Assembly (NCBI GenBank): GCA_023417735.1
Contig: JAEZEK010000180.1
Span: 1 to 6,446, forward strand
Reading direction: 5' to 3'
Source of the DNA: Pseudomonadota bacterium
GTDB lineage: Bacteria > Pseudomonadota > Alphaproteobacteria > Rhizobiales > Afifellaceae
Length of the DNA stretch: 6,446 nt
Part shown: in pieces, positions 5,238 to 6,446 of the stretch
Layout: each line of letters starts with the position of its first letter
Position numbering within the stretch: position 1 is the stretch's first letter
The notes under the pieces: generated by a model
Databases searched by the model: none
What the model was told of the DNA's origin: nothing
What the model saw: only the letters and a program-made list of their open reading frames with translations
Position numbers and translations under genes: made by a program

Positions 5238-5672
5238 TCAGGCGAACCGGGCCTTCGCGCCGGCGATCGCCTCGGCCGAGCTCATCGTGTCGAAGAGCTC
5301 CCGAAACCAGACGACCTTGCCGTCGCGGACCCGCAGGAGGTCGCAGAGATCGGCGGTCGCCATCCGGCCGGTGTCGCGCATCCGCACGGTCGCGCGGACG
5401 AAGACGCACGCCTTGTCGCCCTCAACGATCGTGAACTGCGGCTCGTATTGGACGTGCTCCACCTCCGCCAGGAGGTCGCGGAACCCGTTCATCACCGCCT
5501 CGCGCCCGCGCCTGATGCCGCCGAACGGGAAGACGTCCGCCGATACCTCCACCGCCCAGTCGATGTCGTCCGCGAGCCCCGCCTCGAGCGCGGCAAGGTC
5601 GCCGGCGCGGAACGCGGCGTAGACCTCCGAAACGACACGGCGGGTCGCCTCGCTCGAATCGTTGTCGTTCAT
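5238..5672 (-). CDS. NTF2/SnoaL-like small protein
   Basis: This 144-residue protein has the cone-shaped NTF2-like (SnoaL, ketosteroid isomerase-like) pattern. An N-terminal helix RRVVSEVYAAFRAGDLAALEAGLADDIDW (11-39) leads to GGIRRGREAVMNGFRDLLAEV (51-71). Alternating strands follow: YEPQFTIVEGDKACVFVRATVRM, then ADLCDLLRVRDGKVVWFRELFD (107-128). The family contains isomerases, cyclases, hydrolases and non-enzymatic ligand binders, so no substrate can be named. The chosen ATG has AGGGAGG 5 nt upstream. A longer frame reaching 5948 is open but its extra residues read as Arg/Ala-rich non-coding sequence overlapping the next gene. It is convergent with pqqE across 84 nt and follows the degenerate GGDEF gene by 88 nt on the same strand. 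That 88-nt gap shows no clear promoter or terminator. Confidence 0.88.
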   Translation of the reverse strand: MNDNDSSEATRRVVSEVYAAFRAGDLAALEAGLADDIDWAVEVSADVFPFGGIRRGREAVMNGFRDLLAEVEHVQYEPQFTIVEGDKACVFVRATVRMRDTGRMATADLCDLLRVRDGKVVWFRELFDTMSSAEAIAGAKARFA

Positions 5673-5760
5673 GGCTGCCTCCCTGCCCCGGCTCTCCGAC
5701 CGGCATGGGGAGTGTGCGCCGGGTCTCCGCGGTTCGCAATCGCGGCAGCGGAGCCGGCGG

Positions 5761-6446
5761 CTATCCCGGGCCGCCCGCTCCGGCCGAGCGCGCACTGCCC
5801 CGACCCGCCGGCACACCCTCCGCGCCCTCTTCCGGATGCCCTTCGCCCGGCTGACGGTGGAACACGAACCGGCCCGGCCCGAGCCGCCGGGCACGGCGCA
5901 CCGCGCGGCGGGCCCTCGCGAGGCCGTGCTGGACGCTGTCGGCATCACCCGGCGCCATCACGGCGCCCACCGCCACGCGCGGCTGGATCGTCTGGCCCGA
6001 CCCGAGCGGGATCGGGTCGCAGATCCCGGCGAGGATCCGCTCCATCGCCTGCTGCGCCTCTTCGAAATCGATGACGCGCAGCATGAGGCCGAGCTCGTCG
6101 TCGGAGAGCCAGCCGACGAGGTCCCCCCGGCGGACCACATGCCGCGCCCGCGCCGCAAGCGCCGATTCCATCTCCTCGGTCGCCGATATGCCGTGCAGCT
6201 CGGCGGCGACGCGGAGATTGTCGATTGCGGCGAGCGCAAAGACGAACGGCGTCCGGTAATGCCGCGCGACCGCGACCAGTACGTCGAGCTGCTGGAGGAA
6301 GGCGACGCGCCGCGGCAGGCCTTCCGGGCCTTGCCGCACGCCGTCGCCGGCAGGCGAAACCGTGCGGATGGCGCCCCTGGCGAGCGCCGGCCTGCCCGTC
6401 CCGTCGGCGAACCACACGCCGCGGTCCGGGCCCCAGCCCGTGCGCG
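5761..6446 (-). CDS. Degenerate GGDEF-domain protein, C-terminal part (partial)
   Basis: The frame is open to the right edge, so the N-terminus is missing; the visible part is about 228 residues. The edge sequence GWGPDRGVWFADGTGRPALARGAIR looks like the last strands of a PAS sensor domain. A GGDEF-type domain follows, from about RRVAFLQQLDVLVAVARHYRTPFVFALAAIDNL to GRFVFH. The signature position reads GWLSDDELGLML (SDDEL at 6091-6105) in place of GGDEF, and the later A-D-x-A-L-Y-x-A-K part is also worn (HGLARARRAVRRARRLG). Diguanylate cyclase activity therefore looks unlikely, and a role as a sensing or GTP-binding regulator is more plausible. No EAL domain follows; the protein ends in a Gly/Glu-rich, probably disordered tail of about 30 residues. 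A GTG at 6417 could be a start, but it lies inside the PAS-like strand, so I treat it as internal. Confidence 0.75.
   Translation of the reverse strand, partial: RTGWGPDRGVWFADGTGRPALARGAIRTVSPAGDGVRQGPEGLPRRVAFLQQLDVLVAVARHYRTPFVFALAAIDNLRVAAELHGISATEEMESALAARARHVVRRGDLVGWLSDDELGLMLRVIDFEEAQQAMERILAGICDPIPLGSGQTIQPRVAVGAVMAPGDADSVQHGLARARRAVRRARRLGPGRFVFHRQPGEGHPEEGAEGVPAGRGSARSAGAGGPG

Noticed and set aside
5673..5948. N-terminal extension of the NTF2-like protein to 5948
   Set aside because: The extra residues are Arg/Ala-rich, overlap the GGDEF gene in another frame, and the ATG at 5672 has a strong AGGGAGG.
1..6446. CRISPR arrays, insertion sequences, tRNA or rRNA genes, prophage or toxin-antitoxin genes
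   Set aside because: I saw no direct repeat array, no transposase or integrase sequence, no tRNA-like or rRNA-like sequence, and all sizeable regions are explained by ordinary chromosomal genes of uniform composition.

Overview
The window is a GC-rich stretch (about 70% G+C by eye, with third codon positions dominated by G and C). Its protein sequences resemble those of Alphaproteobacteria, probably Hyphomicrobiales (Rhizobiales), and a PQQ-dependent alcohol or sugar oxidizer or methylotroph would fit. This taxonomic call is an inference from protein style and gene order, not from a marker gene.

The core is a complete, compact pqqABCDE cluster on the plus strand (1927-5153) for the cofactor pyrroloquinoline quinone. 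PqqA is the 27-residue precursor peptide. PqqD carries the peptide and PqqE, a radical SAM/SPASM enzyme, links its Glu and Tyr side chains. PqqB is the metallo-beta-lactamase-fold hydroxylase and PqqC performs the final ring closure and oxidation. pqqB/C and pqqC/D overlap by 4 nt and pqqD/E by 23 nt, so translational coupling is likely. pqqA is set apart by a strong Shine-Dalgarno, an 8-bp hairpin in its leader and a second hairpin before pqqB. This layout suits making much more precursor peptide than enzyme. No pqqF/pqqG-type protease gene lies in the window.

Upstream, a LysR-type regulator gene (793-1827) runs in the same direction as pqqA, 99 nt before it. It is divergent from the 5' part of pabB (1-658, minus strand, cut by the window edge), which encodes the aminodeoxychorismate synthase component I of folate-type pABA synthesis. 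The regulator could control pqqA, pabB or itself; position alone does not decide.

Downstream and convergent with pqqE are two minus-strand genes: a small NTF2/SnoaL-like protein (5238-5672), and the C-terminal part of a sensor-like protein with a degenerate GGDEF domain (5761-6446, open at the window edge). Neither has an evident link to PQQ.

I do not see a novel multi-gene system. The points most worth a second look are PqqB (zinc cysteines and a metal-site histidine apparently missing), PqqC (one active-site histidine position occupied by Ile), the two hairpins flanking pqqA, the LysR start without a Shine-Dalgarno, and the SDDEL variant of the GGDEF signature.
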